Source of the DNA: Mycolicibacterium chubuense
GTDB taxonomy: Bacteria > Actinomycetota > Actinomycetes > Mycobacteriales > Mycobacteriaceae
Reading direction: 5' to 3'
DNA: 64,000 nucleotides
NCBI RefSeq assembly: GCF_001044255.1
Contig: NZ_JYNX01000062.1
Coordinates: 1 to 64,000 of the forward strand
Shown here: positions 35,652-45,584 of the stretch, piece by piece
Layout: each line of letters starts with the position of its first letter
Numbering within the stretch: the first letter of the stretch is position 1
Program-made: the position numbers and the translations under genes
The notes under the pieces: model-generated
Told to the model about the DNA's origin: nothing
What the model saw: the letters and a program-made list of their open reading frames with translations, nothing else
The model's database searches: none

Positions 35652-35715
35652 GCGCGAACGTGCGCGAACTCGCGGAAATGGGCGGCGTGTTGCCCGCAGA
35701 CACGCACGCTCGCGG
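35652..35715. repeat. Imperfect palindrome (family D, copy 1)
   Basis: The right arm (35694-35715, containing GCAGACACGCACGCTCGCGG) is identical over 22 bp to 54182-54203. The left arm GCGAACGTGCGCGAACTCGC pairs with it imperfectly. The element lies downstream of menG and upstream of the esterase gene. Confidence 0.7.
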
Positions 35716-35735
35716 AGAGAGGTGAGGGGTCTCCG

Positions 35736-36422
35736 TCAGGGTTTGGTGGCGGCGTGCAGCGCCACGATGCCGCCCGTCAGGTTGCGCCAGGCGACATCGG
35801 TCCAGCCGGCGGCCTCGATACGACGGGCCAGCTCGGCCTGATCGGGCCACGCCCTGATGGACTCCGCGAGATAGACGTAGGCGTCCGGGTTCGACGACAC
35901 CGCGCGGGCCATCGCCGGCAGCGCCTTCATCAGGTACTCCTTGTACACCGTCGCGAACGGTCCGTTCGTCGGCGTGGAGAACTCACAGACCACCAGCCGG
36001 CCGCCCGGCCGCGTCACGCGTGCCATCTCCCGCAGCCCGGCGACGTGGTCGACCACGTTGCGCAATCCGAAGCTGATCGTCACCGCGTCGAACACGCCGT
36101 CAGCGAACGGCAGCTTGGTCGCATCGCCGGCCACCTTGGGCACCGGCCGCGCGGCACCCGCGGCCAGCATGCCGACCGAGAAGTCCGCCGCCACGCACCA
36201 CGCCCCCGACGTCGCCAGCTCGGCGGTCGACACCGCGGTGCCGGCCGCCAGGTCGAGGACCTTGTCCCCGGGCGCGATTCCCAGCGCCTCCCGGGTGGCC
36301 CGCCGCCAGAACCGGTCCTGCCCCAACGAGAGCACGGTGTTGGTCAGGTCGTAGCGCCGCGCCACGCCGTCGAACATCGACGCCACCTCATGGGGGTCCT
36401 TCTCCAGCGACGCGCGGTTCAC
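35736..36422 (-). CDS. menG: Demethylmenaquinone methyltransferase
   Basis: This 228-aa UbiE/MenG enzyme adds the final C-methyl group to demethylmenaquinone using S-adenosylmethionine. It has [22 protein letters not shown] motif [10 protein letters not shown], and post-[11 protein letters not shown], all family signatures. It corresponds to Rv0558 of M. tuberculosis, where it is annotated menH or ubiE. GTG 36422 is supported by TACGTT exactly 7 nt upstream, which implies a leaderless mRNA. It is followed by a family D palindrome. Confidence 0.95.
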   Translation of the reverse strand: MNRASLEKDPHEVASMFDGVARRYDLTNTVLSLGQDRFWRRATREALGIAPGDKVLDLAAGTAVSTAELATSGAWCVAADFSVGMLAAGAARPVPKVAGDATKLPFADGVFDAVTISFGLRNVVDHVAGLREMARVTRPGGRLVVCEFSTPTNGPFATVYKEYLMKALPAMARAVSSNPDAYVYLAESIRAWPDQAELARRIEAAGWTDVAWRNLTGGIVALHAATKP

Positions 36423-36515
36423 AGGGCCGAACGTATCACCGGTCCCGCCTGGCAGGTTTCTGTGCAGATCCCGGCGCCGGGAATGCCCGCGGGGTCGACG
36501 GCCTTGACCTAGGAC

Positions 36516-37340
36516 ATGAGTGAAAAAGTCTGGTTCATCACCGGTGCGTCGCGCGGCTTCGGGCGCGAGTGGACGATCGCGGCGCTCGAGCGCGGCGACA
36601 AGGTCGCCGCCACCGCCCGAGACCTGTCCACCCTCGACGACCTCACGACCAAGTACGGCGACGCGCTGCTGCCGATCCGCCTCGACGTCACCGACCGCGA
36701 CGCCGACTTCGCGGCCGTCCAGCAGGCCCACGACCACTTCGGCCGGCTCGACATCGTCGTCAACAATGCCGGCTACGGGCAGTTCGGGTTCATCGAAGAG
36801 CTCTCCGAGCAGGAAGCCCGCGATCAGATCGAGACCAACGTGTTCGGGGCGCTGTGGGTCACCCAGGCCGCGCTGCCGCTGCTGCGCGCCCAGCGCAGCG
36901 GGCACATCATCCAGGTGTCGTCGATCGGCGGCATCACCGCGTTCCCCAACGTCGGCATCTACCACGCCTCGAAGTGGGCGCTGGAGGGCTTCTCCCAGGC
37001 GCTCGCCCAGGAGGTCGCCGACTTCGGCGTGCACGTCACGCTGATCGAGCCGGGCGGTTTCTCCACCGACTGGGCGGGCCCGTCGGCCAAGCACGCCGAA
37101 GAACTGCCCGATTACGCCGAGATCCACGCGAAGGCCGCCGAGTGGCGGGCGTCGCGCAGCGCGAAGCCGGGCGATCCGACCGCCTCGGCGCGGGCCATCC
37201 TCAAGGTCGTCGACGCCGACGAGCCGCCGCTGCGGGTGTTCTTCGGCGAACTGCCGCTGGAGCTGGCCAAGGCGGACTACGAGAAGCGGCTGGCCACCTG
37301 GGAGCAGTGGCAGCCGGTCGCGGTGGAAGCGCAGGGCTGA
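36516..37340 (+). CDS. SDR-family oxidoreductase
   Basis: This is a 274-aa classical short-chain dehydrogenase with cofactor motif TGASRGFG (about 9-16), NNAG near 85, catalytic Ser in QVSSIGG and YHASK near 152. The C-terminal third ([12 protein letters not shown]) resembles the ketoreductase-like SDRs common in actinobacteria. It is divergent from menG and convergent with a methyltransferase gene one base away. The substrate is unknown. Confidence 0.85.
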   Translation: MSEKVWFITGASRGFGREWTIAALERGDKVAATARDLSTLDDLTTKYGDALLPIRLDVTDRDADFAAVQQAHDHFGRLDIVVNNAGYGQFGFIEELSEQEARDQIETNVFGALWVTQAALPLLRAQRSGHIIQVSSIGGITAFPNVGIYHASKWALEGFSQALAQEVADFGVHVTLIEPGGFSTDWAGPSAKHAEELPDYAEIHAKAAEWRASRSAKPGDPTASARAILKVVDADEPPLRVFFGELPLELAKADYEKRLATWEQWQPVAVEAQG

Positions 37341-37341
37341 G

Positions 37342-37968
37342 TCAGATCGCGGCGAGCTCGGCCATGCCGCGCTCGCCGATGATCTCGACGTCCTTGAGGC
37401 GCAACGACACTCGCTGACCGAACTCCTCGACCGCGTCGAGGCCGACCGACGCCCACTCGAACCAGGGACCGACCTCGTCGTCGGTTTCCAGGCGGACCAT
37501 CGTGGTCGTCGAGCCGGTGACGGCCGGATCGAATTCGACGACGCAGTGTCCGCCGTCGCGCAGCAGCGCCCGGCAGCGGTTGAACAGCCGCATCGGGTCC
37601 CCGCCGATGCCGACGTTGCCGTCGGCCAGCAGCACGGTCTGCCACCAGCCCTCGCGCGGCAGCATGTCGAACACGTCGCCGCGCAGCGCCCGGGCACCGC
37701 GCTGCTCGGCCAGGTGCACCGCGACGGCCGACTGGTCGATCCCGACAGCGGGGATGCCCTGGCGGGCCAGCCACGCCGCGAAACGTCCCGGTCCGCACGC
37801 CAGGTCGACGGTCGGGCCTTCGGCACGGGCGGCCAGCGCGGCGTCGAACGGATCGTCGTCACACTCGCCGAGCCACCGATCGACGGGCAGCACCCGGGTC
37901 TGATAGTCCGCACCGCGGATCCAACATCGCCGGCCGGTCAGAGCGGCGTCGTACAGGGCACCGATCAT
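37342..37968 (-). CDS. Class I SAM-dependent methyltransferase
   Basis: This 208-aa protein has motif [16 protein letters not shown] near residue 55, motif II VGIDQSA and a later acidic [10 protein letters not shown] strand. It is the usual seven-strand methyltransferase fold without a recognisable substrate domain. ATG 37968 starts [10 protein letters not shown]. The methyl acceptor is unknown. Convergence with the SDR gene gives no operon partner. Confidence 0.75.
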   Translation of the reverse strand: MIGALYDAALTGRRCWIRGADYQTRVLPVDRWLGECDDDPFDAALAARAEGPTVDLACGPGRFAAWLARQGIPAVGIDQSAVAVHLAEQRGARALRGDVFDMLPREGWWQTVLLADGNVGIGGDPMRLFNRCRALLRDGGHCVVEFDPAVTGSTTTMVRLETDDEVGPWFEWASVGLDAVEEFGQRVSLRLKDVEIIGERGMAELAAI

Positions 37969-38049
37969 GAAATCCTCGCTCTCCGCTGAGCCGTCGACAC
38001 ATTGCTGCGCCGCCGTCAGATCCCAGCAGCAGAGCCATCGGCTCTGTAC

Positions 38050-38079
38050 CCGCGCAGGCCGCCGGCAAACCCTGCGCGG
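38050..38079 (-). terminator. Hairpin downstream of the LCMT-type methyltransferase gene
   Basis: CCGCGCAGG (38050-38058) and CCTGCGCGG (38071-38079) form a perfect 9-bp stem with a 12-nt loop, three bases beyond the stop codon of the minus-strand gene. No T-tract follows. Confidence 0.55.
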
Positions 38080-38082
38080 TCC

Positions 38083-38916
38083 TCAGCCGAACTCGAGCAG
38101 GGTGTAGGAACCGCGGTGGTTCCTCACCGGCCTCCACGCCCAGAACGTCGGGAACACCCGCTCGAAGAAGAAGCCGCGTCCGCGGGGCATCGGCAGATCG
38201 TGCACGGCCGTGATCCCCGGCACGGTGTCGACCAGCGCCGCCAGCTGCGCGGCGGACAGGCTGAACGGCATCGGCGGCACCCGGTAGCGCGAGGACGAGC
38301 GCATGCCTTTCGGCGCGAGCTTCTTCACCATCACAGGCGGCAGGTCGAAGATCATCTGGCCGCCGGGGAACCGCTGCGCGCACGCGGTGATCAGGCGCAT
38401 CGCCTCGTCGGGTTGCAGGTACATCAGCAGGCCCTCGGCGGTGATGACCACGCCCTGGCTGGTGTCGACCGCGTCCATCCAGCTGAATTCGAGAGCCGAT
38501 TGCGCGAGGGCGGTGATGCGCGCCGACGACGGCAGCAGACGTCGACGCAACGCGATGATCGGTTCGAAATCAATTGTCAGCCATCGGAATCGGGGATCGG
38601 GCAGCGCGGCGTCGAGGCGCCAGAAGGTGGTCTGCAGCCCCTCGGCGAGGGCGACGACCATCGCCGACGGATAGCGGGACAGATACGCCGTGGTTGCGCG
38701 ATCGAAAGCCAGTGAGCGCAGCGCCATCTCCTGACCCTTGCGACGACCGAACTTGTCGAAGTCGAAGTCGATCGCATCGACCAGGCGGATGGCCATCGGG
38801 TCGTCGAGGATGGCATTCGGAAGCCGCGCCTGGTGCGCTCGTCCGTTGAGCGTCAGAAGGGCTGTTTCGGAGACGCCTGTCAGCGCGCCGGCGTCGATCT
38901 TCTGCTCGGGGTGCAC
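38083..38916 (-). CDS. LCMT/TcmP-type O-methyltransferase
   Basis: This 277-aa protein belongs to the leucine carboxyl methyltransferase-like (COG3315) group expanded in mycobacteria. It has VSETALLTLNGRAHQARLP at the start, RFRWLTIDFEPIIALRR as the SAM-binding region and VVITAEGLLMYL in the core. Some relatives methylate polyketides or carboxylates; this substrate is unknown. I chose GTG 38916 because TAACTT ends exactly 7 nt upstream, a leaderless arrangement; the -10 box overlaps the mgtA stop codon. A frame extension to ATG 38961 is possible. Confidence 0.75.
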   Translation of the reverse strand: MHPEQKIDAGALTGVSETALLTLNGRAHQARLPNAILDDPMAIRLVDAIDFDFDKFGRRKGQEMALRSLAFDRATTAYLSRYPSAMVVALAEGLQTTFWRLDAALPDPRFRWLTIDFEPIIALRRRLLPSSARITALAQSALEFSWMDAVDTSQGVVITAEGLLMYLQPDEAMRLITACAQRFPGGQMIFDLPPVMVKKLAPKGMRSSSRYRVPPMPFSLSAAQLAALVDTVPGITAVHDLPMPRGRGFFFERVFPTFWAWRPVRNHRGSYTLLEFG

Positions 38917-38926
38917 AGCCCCCAAG

Positions 38927-40054
38927 TTACGCGGCGCGCGCTCCGCGCCTGCCTGCCACATCGTCGTAGTGGCCGAGCAGTTCGTCGCAGATCACCGGCC
39001 AGGTGCGGCCCACCACACTGCGCCGCGCCGCCACCGCGTAACGCCGCCGCTCGGCGACGAGGTGGTGCACCGACGCCGACAACCGCTCGGTGAACTCGGG
39101 CACAGGCAACAACAGCCCGGTGCGGTACGGGGCGACCAGGTCACGCGGGCCGCCGGCATCGGGCGCGATGACCGGCACACCGGAGGCCATCGCCTCCTGC
39201 ACCGCCTGGCAGAACGTCTCGTGCTCGCCGGGATGGACGAACACGTCCATGCTGGCGTACGCCGCCGCGAGATCGGCGCCGTACAGCGCGCCGGTGAAGA
39301 CGGCACCCGGCAGCGCCGCCTCCAGCTTCGGCCGGTCGACCCCATCCCCCACGACGACGACCTGCACGTCGTCCCGCGCGGCCAGCACCGCAAGCCGTTC
39401 CACGTGCTTCTCCGGGGCCAGCCGACCGACGAACCCGACGACGGGCTTACCATGCGGCGACCACGACCGGTGCAGGCGCTCGTCGCGCGCAGAGGGAGCG
39501 AAGCCGGTGACGTCCACTCCGCGCGCCCACTTGTGTACGCGCGGAATGCCATGGCTGACAAGGTCGTCCATCGCCGCCGTGGACGGCGCCAGGGTGCGGT
39601 CGGCCTTGCTGTGCAGGCGTCGGGTCCATGTCCACGCGGCGCGCGACATGACGCCGACGCCGTAGCTCTGGGCGAACCCGGCAATGTCGGTTTGGAACAC
39701 CGCGACGGTCGGCACCCCGAGATGACGCGCGGCGTGCACCCCGCCCCAGCCCAGCAGGGCGGGAGAGGCCAGATGCACGACATCGGGGTCGAAGCCGCGC
39801 AACACCCCCACCATCCGCGGCCGCGGGACGCCCAGCGGCAGCGAGGTCACCTTGGGGAACATCATCGACGGCACCCGGTGCACCCGGATCCCGTCGTGCA
39901 CCTTGTCGGCCGCGGGCTGGCCGCGCGGCGTGTCCGGGGCGATCACGAGCACCTCGTGCCCGGTGCGACGGAGATGCTCCATCACCCGAAGCACCGAGTT
40001 GGTGACGCCGTTGACATTCGGGAGGAACGATTCTGCGACGATGGCGACGCGCAC
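38927..40054 (-). CDS. mgtA: GDP-mannose-dependent alpha-mannosyltransferase MgtA
   Basis: This 375-aa GT4-family enzyme follows M. tuberculosis Rv0557 (MgtA, earlier called PimB) along its length: [20 protein letters not shown] at the start, [14 protein letters not shown] in the nucleotide-sugar domain and [20 protein letters not shown] as the GPGTF/E-x7-E motif. It transfers mannose in lipomannan-type glycolipid synthesis at the cytoplasmic face of the membrane. GTG 40054 gives the same start as Rv0557. It is divergent from the thioredoxin-like lipoprotein gene across 91 bp. Confidence 0.9.
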   Translation of the reverse strand: MRVAIVAESFLPNVNGVTNSVLRVMEHLRRTGHEVLVIAPDTPRGQPAADKVHDGIRVHRVPSMMFPKVTSLPLGVPRPRMVGVLRGFDPDVVHLASPALLGWGGVHAARHLGVPTVAVFQTDIAGFAQSYGVGVMSRAAWTWTRRLHSKADRTLAPSTAAMDDLVSHGIPRVHKWARGVDVTGFAPSARDERLHRSWSPHGKPVVGFVGRLAPEKHVERLAVLAARDDVQVVVVGDGVDRPKLEAALPGAVFTGALYGADLAAAYASMDVFVHPGEHETFCQAVQEAMASGVPVIAPDAGGPRDLVAPYRTGLLLPVPEFTERLSASVHHLVAERRRYAVAARRSVVGRTWPVICDELLGHYDDVAGRRGARAA

Positions 40055-40145
40055 ACGATGACGGTGACATCGCCACCTGTCCCGGAGGTTGCCGACAGGG
40101 ATATGTCGCACGAACTGCGGGTTCTGCGGCGTTATTCTTCGGGAC

Positions 40146-40835
40146 ATGCGCAGAACGCGGACGGTGCTCGCTGTCGCGGCGATCGGGCTGATGCTCGGCG
40201 TCGGCGGCTGCTCGAAGGACGTCACCGGCACCGCCCGGCCCGATCCCGCCACCGCGCCGCTGGCCCTGTCCGACGACGGGTTCGGCATCGTCGCCGGCTA
40301 CGACGACGCCCCGGGGCACATCGAGATCTTCACCGAGCCGCAGTGCACCCACTGCCACGAGCTGCAGCAGCAGTTCGGGGACCAGATCGCGTACTACGTG
40401 ACCGTGGGCGGTCTTCAGGTCACCTACCGTCCCCTGACGTTCCTCGACCAGGACACTGAGAGCGGCTATTCGGCGACGGTGGCGAACGCGATGTTCGTCG
40501 CCGCCGAGCCGACCGGAGACGCGACCACCACCGGCACGCAGTTCCAACACTTCGTCGAAGAGCTGTGGGCGCAGCAGGATCCGGGCGGTCCGGCGTTCAC
40601 CGGTGACGAGCTGCGCGACATCGCCCGGGGTGCAGGTCTACCAGAAGCAGTGGCCGACAACGTGTCCCGCGATCAAGAGGCGGTCGACGTCGCGGCGATG
40701 GAGGAGGCGAACTTCAGCCTGCTCTACGACGTCGACCCGGTCAGCACCGGAACCCCGACGGTCGTCGACCTGAAGACCGGCGAGAAGATCGACCTGTCCG
40801 ACGACACCTGGCTCGATCAGCTCGTCGCGTCCTGA
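40146..40835 (+). CDS. DsbA-like thioredoxin-fold lipoprotein
   Basis: This 229-aa protein has a lipoprotein signal (lipobox VGGC, Cys22 region) and a DsbA-type thioredoxin fold with active site CTHC in [16 protein letters not shown], and cis-Pro in TGTPTVVD. It should act on disulfides of exported proteins. ATG 40146 is supported by TATTCT exactly 7 nt upstream (leaderless). Its 3' end overlaps the end of the convergent Rv0556-like gene by 19 bp. Confidence 0.82.
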   Translation: MRRTRTVLAVAAIGLMLGVGGCSKDVTGTARPDPATAPLALSDDGFGIVAGYDDAPGHIEIFTEPQCTHCHELQQQFGDQIAYYVTVGGLQVTYRPLTFLDQDTESGYSATVANAMFVAAEPTGDATTTGTQFQHFVEELWAQQDPGGPAFTGDELRDIARGAGLPEAVADNVSRDQEAVDVAAMEEANFSLLYDVDPVSTGTPTVVDLKTGEKIDLSDDTWLDQLVAS

Positions 40836-41344
40836 GGAACCGCCCCGGAATCGATGCGGCGCTGCACCAAGGCGGTGACACCCAGGGCGGCCCCGGCCAC
40901 CAGCCAGCCGACCACCGCGATCGATGCCGCGGGGATGATCGCCAGCGACGCGTCACGGTCCTGCACCCGCACCAGATCCGGGTTGTTGACGTCGTATTCG
41001 ACGTAGATGCGCATACCGTTCTCCAATTCGGAGGGGTACAGCACACCGAGCTCGGGCCGGTAGGTCACCCGGTCGGGCGTGACGAACTCGATCGTCGACC
41101 GCCGCGGTCCCGCGTCGAGCACGGTGGCCTCCGCCACACCCATGTGGCGCTCGATCTGGCGGTCGTTGCGCCACGCGCCGACCATCAGCAGCACCGACTG
41201 CAGGGTCACCAGACAGGCCGCCACCACGATGCCGATCCTGATCCTGCGCAGGACCCGGCCGCGCCGCGTCTCCCCCGGCTCCCCGTAGAGATGCGGAATA
41301 ACGAACTGCCACAACGCCTTCAGCCGCGCGAGCAGTGCGCTCAC
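40817..41344 (-). CDS. Rv0556-like DUF3592 membrane protein
   Basis: This 175-aa protein has two transmembrane helices ([20 protein letters not shown] and [20 protein letters not shown]) flanking a small beta domain with [20 protein letters not shown], a DUF3592-like pattern. GTG 41344 overlaps the menD stop (GTGA), so it is translationally coupled to menaquinone synthesis. The homologue Rv0556 sits in the same place in M. tuberculosis. The function is unknown. Confidence 0.78.
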   Translation of the reverse strand: MSALLARLKALWQFVIPHLYGEPGETRRGRVLRRIRIGIVVAACLVTLQSVLLMVGAWRNDRQIERHMGVAEATVLDAGPRRSTIEFVTPDRVTYRPELGVLYPSELENGMRIYVEYDVNNPDLVRVQDRDASLAIIPAASIAVVGWLVAGAALGVTALVQRRIDSGAVPQDATS

Positions 41345-42972
41345 AGCACCGCCTTGATCGACGCGTGCAGCGCCCGCAGCGACGACCGGTCGGCTTTGAC
41401 CTCGAGCACCCGCATCCCGTCGTGCGGTTCCTCGAGCGCCGCGGGCAGCTCGGCAGCCTCGATCTGCCGGCTCTCCACGTGGTAGGCGCGGCACAGCGCA
41501 CCGACGTCGACGTCGTGCGGGGTGCCGAAGATGCGGGAGGACACGTCGGTGAACCGCGGATCGCCCTGTTCGAGCAGTTCGAAGATGCCGCCGCCGTTGT
41601 CGTTGGACACCACGATGGTCAGGTCGGCGGGCATCGGCTCCGTCGGCCCGACCAGCAGGCCCGAGCTGTCGTGCACGAACGTCAGATCCCCGATCAGCGC
41701 GATCGTGCGGCCCCGGTGCGCCAGCGCCGCCCCGATCGCCGTCGACACCGTGCCGTCGATGCCGGCCACGCCGCGGTTGGAGCGCACCTTGACCTCGGCG
41801 GTGTTGAAGCCCACCAGCGCGATGTCGCGCACCGGGTTCGAGGCGCCGAGCACCAGCTGGTCACCGGGTCGGACCGCGTCGGCCACCGCCGCGGCGACGT
41901 GCAGCCCCGTGGTCAGTGGGTGGGCGGCCAGCTGACCGCGCACCGCCTCGCAGGCGTGCCGGTGGGCCTCGGCGCAACGATCGAGCCAGTCCGGCGCCGG
42001 CGCGCCGGAGGTGACCGCCCGCGTGCCCGTCGCCTGCGAATTGCCCGACACGTCCGGCCAGCGCGGGCCCGTCGTCAGCGCGTACACCGGGATCGACGGA
42101 TCGGCCAGCAGCGCCGACACCGGGCGGTGCAGCGTCGGACGGCCCAGCATGATCACCTGTTTGGGCCGAATCAGGTTGAGCGCCAACGGATGCAGCGGAG
42201 TACGCGCGTAGGGCGCCGTCGGCTCGGCGACGGTGGGCAGATGCGCGAGATTCGGATGCACGCCCGCGCCGTGCCCGGCGATGACGACGGTGTCGGGCGT
42301 CAGATCGATGTCGAGCGGCTGATCGAAGGTGACCGGCGGGGTGATCGTCCACGGCCGGCCGTCGGGGCGACCCTCCGGCGCGTACGCGGCGCCCGGCTCG
42401 TCGACCGGGGGCACCAGCGGCTCGCGCAGCGGGATGTCGAACTGCACCGGCCCGGCGTTGGCGGAGCGAGCGCCCGTCGCGGCGACCACCACCCGGCACG
42501 TCGCCGACCGCCACTGTGCGTTGAGGGATGCCATCTTCTCGGGGGCGTCCTCCGCGAGACCGAGGCTGATGTTGGCGCGCATCTGGGTGCCGAAGTAGCC
42601 GAGCTGCTCGAAGGTCTGGTTGGCGCCGGTGCCGAGCAGCTCATAGGGCCGGTTCGCCGACAGCACGATCAACGGCACGCGGGCGTAGTTGGCCTCCACC
42701 ACCGCGGGCCCCAGGTTGGCCACCGCGGTGCCCGACGTCATCGCCACGCACACCGGCGCACCTTCGGCGACCGCCAGGCCGATGGCCAGGAAGCCGGCCG
42801 TGCGTTCGTCGATGCGCACATGCAGGCGCAGCCGGCCGGCGCGGTCGGCGTCGTGCAGCGCGAAGGCGAGGGGGGCGTTGCGCGAGCCGGGGCACAGCAC
42901 GACGTCGCGGACGCCGCCGCGCACCAGTTCGTCGACGACCACCCGGGCCTGCGCCGTCGAGGGGTTCACCAC
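41341..42972 (-). CDS. menD: SEPHCHC synthase MenD
   Basis: This 543-aa thiamine-diphosphate enzyme joins 2-oxoglutarate and isochorismate in the first committed step of menaquinone synthesis. It has [16 protein letters not shown] near residue 25, [15 protein letters not shown], and the ThDP/Mg motif around [15 protein letters not shown] and [19 protein letters not shown] 42972 or GTG 42969 starts translation, immediately after the bpoC stop (TAGTG). The downstream Rv0556-like gene overlaps it. Confidence 0.95.
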   Translation of the reverse strand: MVNPSTAQARVVVDELVRGGVRDVVLCPGSRNAPLAFALHDADRAGRLRLHVRIDERTAGFLAIGLAVAEGAPVCVAMTSGTAVANLGPAVVEANYARVPLIVLSANRPYELLGTGANQTFEQLGYFGTQMRANISLGLAEDAPEKMASLNAQWRSATCRVVVAATGARSANAGPVQFDIPLREPLVPPVDEPGAAYAPEGRPDGRPWTITPPVTFDQPLDIDLTPDTVVIAGHGAGVHPNLAHLPTVAEPTAPYARTPLHPLALNLIRPKQVIMLGRPTLHRPVSALLADPSIPVYALTTGPRWPDVSGNSQATGTRAVTSGAPAPDWLDRCAEAHRHACEAVRGQLAAHPLTTGLHVAAAVADAVRPGDQLVLGASNPVRDIALVGFNTAEVKVRSNRGVAGIDGTVSTAIGAALAHRGRTIALIGDLTFVHDSSGLLVGPTEPMPADLTIVVSNDNGGGIFELLEQGDPRFTDVSSRIFGTPHDVDVGALCRAYHVESRQIEAAELPAALEEPHDGMRVLEVKADRSSLRALHASIKAVL

Positions 42973-43754
42973 TACAGCGTATCGGCGAAGAAATTGAGGA
43001 TCGCGGTGTTGACCACCTGCGGCTTCTCGATGAAGCCGAGGTGGCCGGTGCCCGGAATCTCGAGGAACGTCGCGTTGGGCATCGCGTTGGCGACCTCGCG
43101 GCCGAGGTAGGAGGGCAGCACGACGTCATCGGCGAACCCGATCACCAGAGCCGGGGTCTGCACGTTCTGATAGGCGGCCAGCCGGCTGCTCTGCGGCGCG
43201 ATCGACAACTGCGTGCGCATGCCGGGCGTCGGCTTCTGCGGCCACATCGTGAACATGTCGATCCAGTCGCGGATGGCATTGTCGTCGTTCAGGGTCTTCG
43301 GCGAAAAGCTCTCCAGCAGGCGCACTTTCGCCTCGAACTCAACGGGGAGTTCGATCCCGGAGTCGGCCAGCGCCTGCTCACCCTTCCAGAAGAAATCGCG
43401 GGTGCGGTCGTGGCGGCCGCGGGTGGCCATCAGCACTGCCGAGCGCACCAGTTCGGGGCGGGCGACCATCAGCTCCTGGGCGATGTAGGAGCCCATCGAC
43501 AGCGCGACGATCCGCACCGGAGCGAGACCGAGCTGCTCGATGATGTCCACGACGTCACCGACCATGGTCTCGGTGGTGAAGCCGTCGGCGTTCTCGGTCG
43601 CGCCGACCCCGCGGTTGTCGAACGTCACACATCGGTAGCCCGCGCGGGCGAAGACGGGCACCTGATGCAGATGCCAGGTGCGACCGGCGCCCCCGCGACC
43701 AGCGATGAAGAGCACCGGATCGCCGGTGCCGCGGTCGTCGTAGGCCAAATTCAC
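42972..43754 (-). CDS. bpoC: Alpha/beta hydrolase BpoC
   Basis: This 260-aa hydrolase is a close match to M. tuberculosis BpoC (Rv0554): [37 protein letters not shown], nucleophile ALSMGS and His in GTGHLGF. Annotated as peroxidase-like, its place between menC and menD has led others to consider a MenH-like (SHCHC synthase) role; the sequence does not decide this. I chose GTG 43754 because TAGCCT ends 7 nt upstream (leaderless); the frame extends to 43793, but those codons are not conserved. It is coupled to menD. Confidence 0.9.
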   Translation of the reverse strand: MNLAYDDRGTGDPVLFIAGRGGAGRTWHLHQVPVFARAGYRCVTFDNRGVGATENADGFTTETMVGDVVDIIEQLGLAPVRIVALSMGSYIAQELMVARPELVRSAVLMATRGRHDRTRDFFWKGEQALADSGIELPVEFEAKVRLLESFSPKTLNDDNAIRDWIDMFTMWPQKPTPGMRTQLSIAPQSSRLAAYQNVQTPALVIGFADDVVLPSYLGREVANAMPNATFLEIPGTGHLGFIEKPQVVNTAILNFFADTL

Positions 43755-43780
43755 CCCGACGAGGCTACTGGAGTCCGTCC

Positions 43781-43833
43781 AGACTGCGTCCACGGTGGCG
43801 ATTCGCCCGAAAATGCCGCCCTGGGCGCAGTCT
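43781..43833. repeat. Imperfect palindrome (family A, copy 2)
   Basis: Arms AGACTGCGTCCACGGTGGCG (43781-43800) and TGCCGCCCTGGGCGCAGTCT (43814-43833) pair at 16 of 20 positions. They share the core GACTGCGTC / GCGCAGTCT with the element at 26262-26324. It lies between the DJ-1-like gene end and the leaderless bpoC promoter, which fits a terminator insulating bpoC. Confidence 0.7.
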
Positions 43834-43838
43834 CGGCG

Positions 43839-44555
43839 TCAGCGGCGACCGCGGCGAACGCGCGCGAGCGCCGCGTCCCACATCAGGCCGCCGGCCGCCG
43901 CGAGCGAGGCGGGTTTGGCCAGGTCGCGGGCCATCAGCGCGGTGGCGGCGGCCTTGGTCGACGCCGACGCCTTCGACATGTGCCCGGAATCGAACGGCGG
44001 CTGTGGGTCGTACTCCATCGACAGCTGGATGGCCTTGGCCTTGGCCTCTCCGCCGATGCGGCCGGCCAGCCACAGCCCGAGGTCGATCCCCGCCGACACC
44101 CCTGCACAGGTGACGAGGTGGTCGTCGGCCGGCACGATGCGCTCGTCGCCGACCGGCACCGCCCCGAACGTCCGCAGCACCGGCAGCGCCGCCCAGTGCG
44201 ATGTCGCCCGCTTGCCGTCGAGCAGACCCGCGGCGGCCAGGATCACCGACCCCGAGCACACCGACGCGGTCCACGTCGACGTCGCGTGCGCGCGCCGTAC
44301 CCAGTCGAGCACTGTTTTGTCGCGGGCGTGCTCGAGCGTGGTCATCCCCCCGGGGATCAGCACGATGTCCGGCGACGGGGTCTCGTCGAAACTGTGCGTG
44401 GCCCCGACGAGCAGCACCTGGGAGTCCGCGGCGATGGGACCCGGCTGGTGCCAGACGAAACGGACCTCGGTCTCGGGCAGCCAACGCAAGCACTCGTACG
44501 GGCCGATGAAGTCCAGGGCGGTGAACCCGGGATAGAGCACGATCGCGACCTGCAT
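43839..44555 (-). CDS. DJ-1/PfpI-family protein
   Basis: This 238-aa protein has the nucleophile elbow ASVCSGSVILAAAG (Cys100) followed by LLDGKRATSHW, the pattern of isonitrile hydratase-like DJ-1/PfpI proteins. The acidic partner (about Glu21 in GPYECL) is present. The C-terminal tail after residue 205 is Ala/Lys-rich. It lies 13 bp downstream of a GlxA-type regulator gene that itself contains a DJ-1 domain, so the two are co-transcribed. The substrate is unknown. Confidence 0.82.
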   Translation of the reverse strand: MQVAIVLYPGFTALDFIGPYECLRWLPETEVRFVWHQPGPIAADSQVLLVGATHSFDETPSPDIVLIPGGMTTLEHARDKTVLDWVRRAHATSTWTASVCSGSVILAAAGLLDGKRATSHWAALPVLRTFGAVPVGDERIVPADDHLVTCAGVSAGIDLGLWLAGRIGGEAKAKAIQLSMEYDPQPPFDSGHMSKASASTKAAATALMARDLAKPASLAAAGGLMWDAALARVRRGRR

Positions 44556-44568
44556 GGCCGATCTCCTT

Positions 44569-45531
44569 TCAGGCGAACGTCTTTCGATACCGGTCGGGCG
44601 AAACGCCGAGACGGCGGACGAAGTTGCGGCGCAGCGTCTCCGAGGAGCCGAACCCGCAGCGCGCGGCGATGACGGCGACGGGGTCGTCGGTCTCCTCGAG
44701 CTGACGGCGGGCCGCCTCGACGCGCACGCGCTCGACGTAGGCGCCGGGCGCCTCGCCGACCTCCTCGGTGAACACCCGGGTGAAGTGCCGCGGGCTCATC
44801 GCGGCGCGGCGCGCCAGCTCGGCGATGCTGTGAGCGCCGCCGGGTGCGGCCTCGATGGCCTCCTGCACGTCGCGGATCGGGGTGCGCCGCGCGCGCGGCA
44901 TCCACACCGGCGCGGCGAACTGCGTCTGCCCGCCCGGCCTGCGCAGATACATCACCAGGTAGCGGGCTACCGTCTGCGCGGCCTCGGTGCCGAGGTCGTC
45001 CTCGACGAGTGCGAGCGCCAGATCGATTCCGGCGGTGACGCCCGCGGCCGTCCACACCTTCGACGAGCTGCGGACGAAGATCGGATCCGGGTCGACGGTG
45101 ACCGCGGGGAACTCCGAGGCCAGCTGCGGCGCGAACGCCCAGTGCGTGGTGGCGACGCAGCCGTCGAGCAGGCCGGCCTGCGCGGCCAGCACCGCGCCGG
45201 TGCAGACGCTGACCACGCGGCGGGCGTGCGGGGCCACGGCGGCGATCCAGTCGATCAGGTCGGGGTCCTTGCGCGCAGTCTCGGTGCCGTAGCCGCCGGG
45301 CAGCACGACGGTGTCGACCGGCCCGCCAGGATCGGGCAGTGGGTCGGCGACGAGCGTCAGCCCGGTGCCGGTGCTGACCGGCGCGCCGTGTGCCGAGACG
45401 ACGCGGACGTCGTAGCCGTCGGCGTGGTGGGCGTGCGCGTACAGCGTCGCCCCCGTGAACACCTCGAACGGGCCCACCATGTCGAGCGCCTGGACTCCTT
45501 CGAAGCCGAGGATCAGCACCCGTTGCGCCAT
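44569..45531 (-). CDS. GlxA-family AraC-type regulator with DJ-1/PfpI domain
   Basis: This is a 320-aa regulator. Residues 1-195 form a DJ-1/PfpI domain with Cys110 in VVSVCTGAVLAAQAG; residues about 220-318 form two AraC helix-turn-helix units (MSPRHFTRVF and FGSSETLRRNF). Regulators of this type usually activate an adjacent operon, here the DJ-1-like gene. ATG 45531 follows GAGGAC. The DJ-1 domain presumably senses a small molecule; which one is unknown. Confidence 0.88.
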   Translation of the reverse strand: MAQRVLILGFEGVQALDMVGPFEVFTGATLYAHAHHADGYDVRVVSAHGAPVSTGTGLTLVADPLPDPGGPVDTVVLPGGYGTETARKDPDLIDWIAAVAPHARRVVSVCTGAVLAAQAGLLDGCVATTHWAFAPQLASEFPAVTVDPDPIFVRSSSKVWTAAGVTAGIDLALALVEDDLGTEAAQTVARYLVMYLRRPGGQTQFAAPVWMPRARRTPIRDVQEAIEAAPGGAHSIAELARRAAMSPRHFTRVFTEEVGEAPGAYVERVRVEAARRQLEETDDPVAVIAARCGFGSSETLRRNFVRRLGVSPDRYRKTFA

Positions 45532-45584
45532 GTCCTCAGTGTCAGCGACCACCGCGATGGCGTCCAGGCCATGCACCCCACAGA

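Noticed and set aside
38738-40459. Long plus-strand frame opposite mgtA and the methyltransferase gene
   Set aside because: It has codon composition of a shadow frame and no family resemblance, and both minus-strand genes are well supported.
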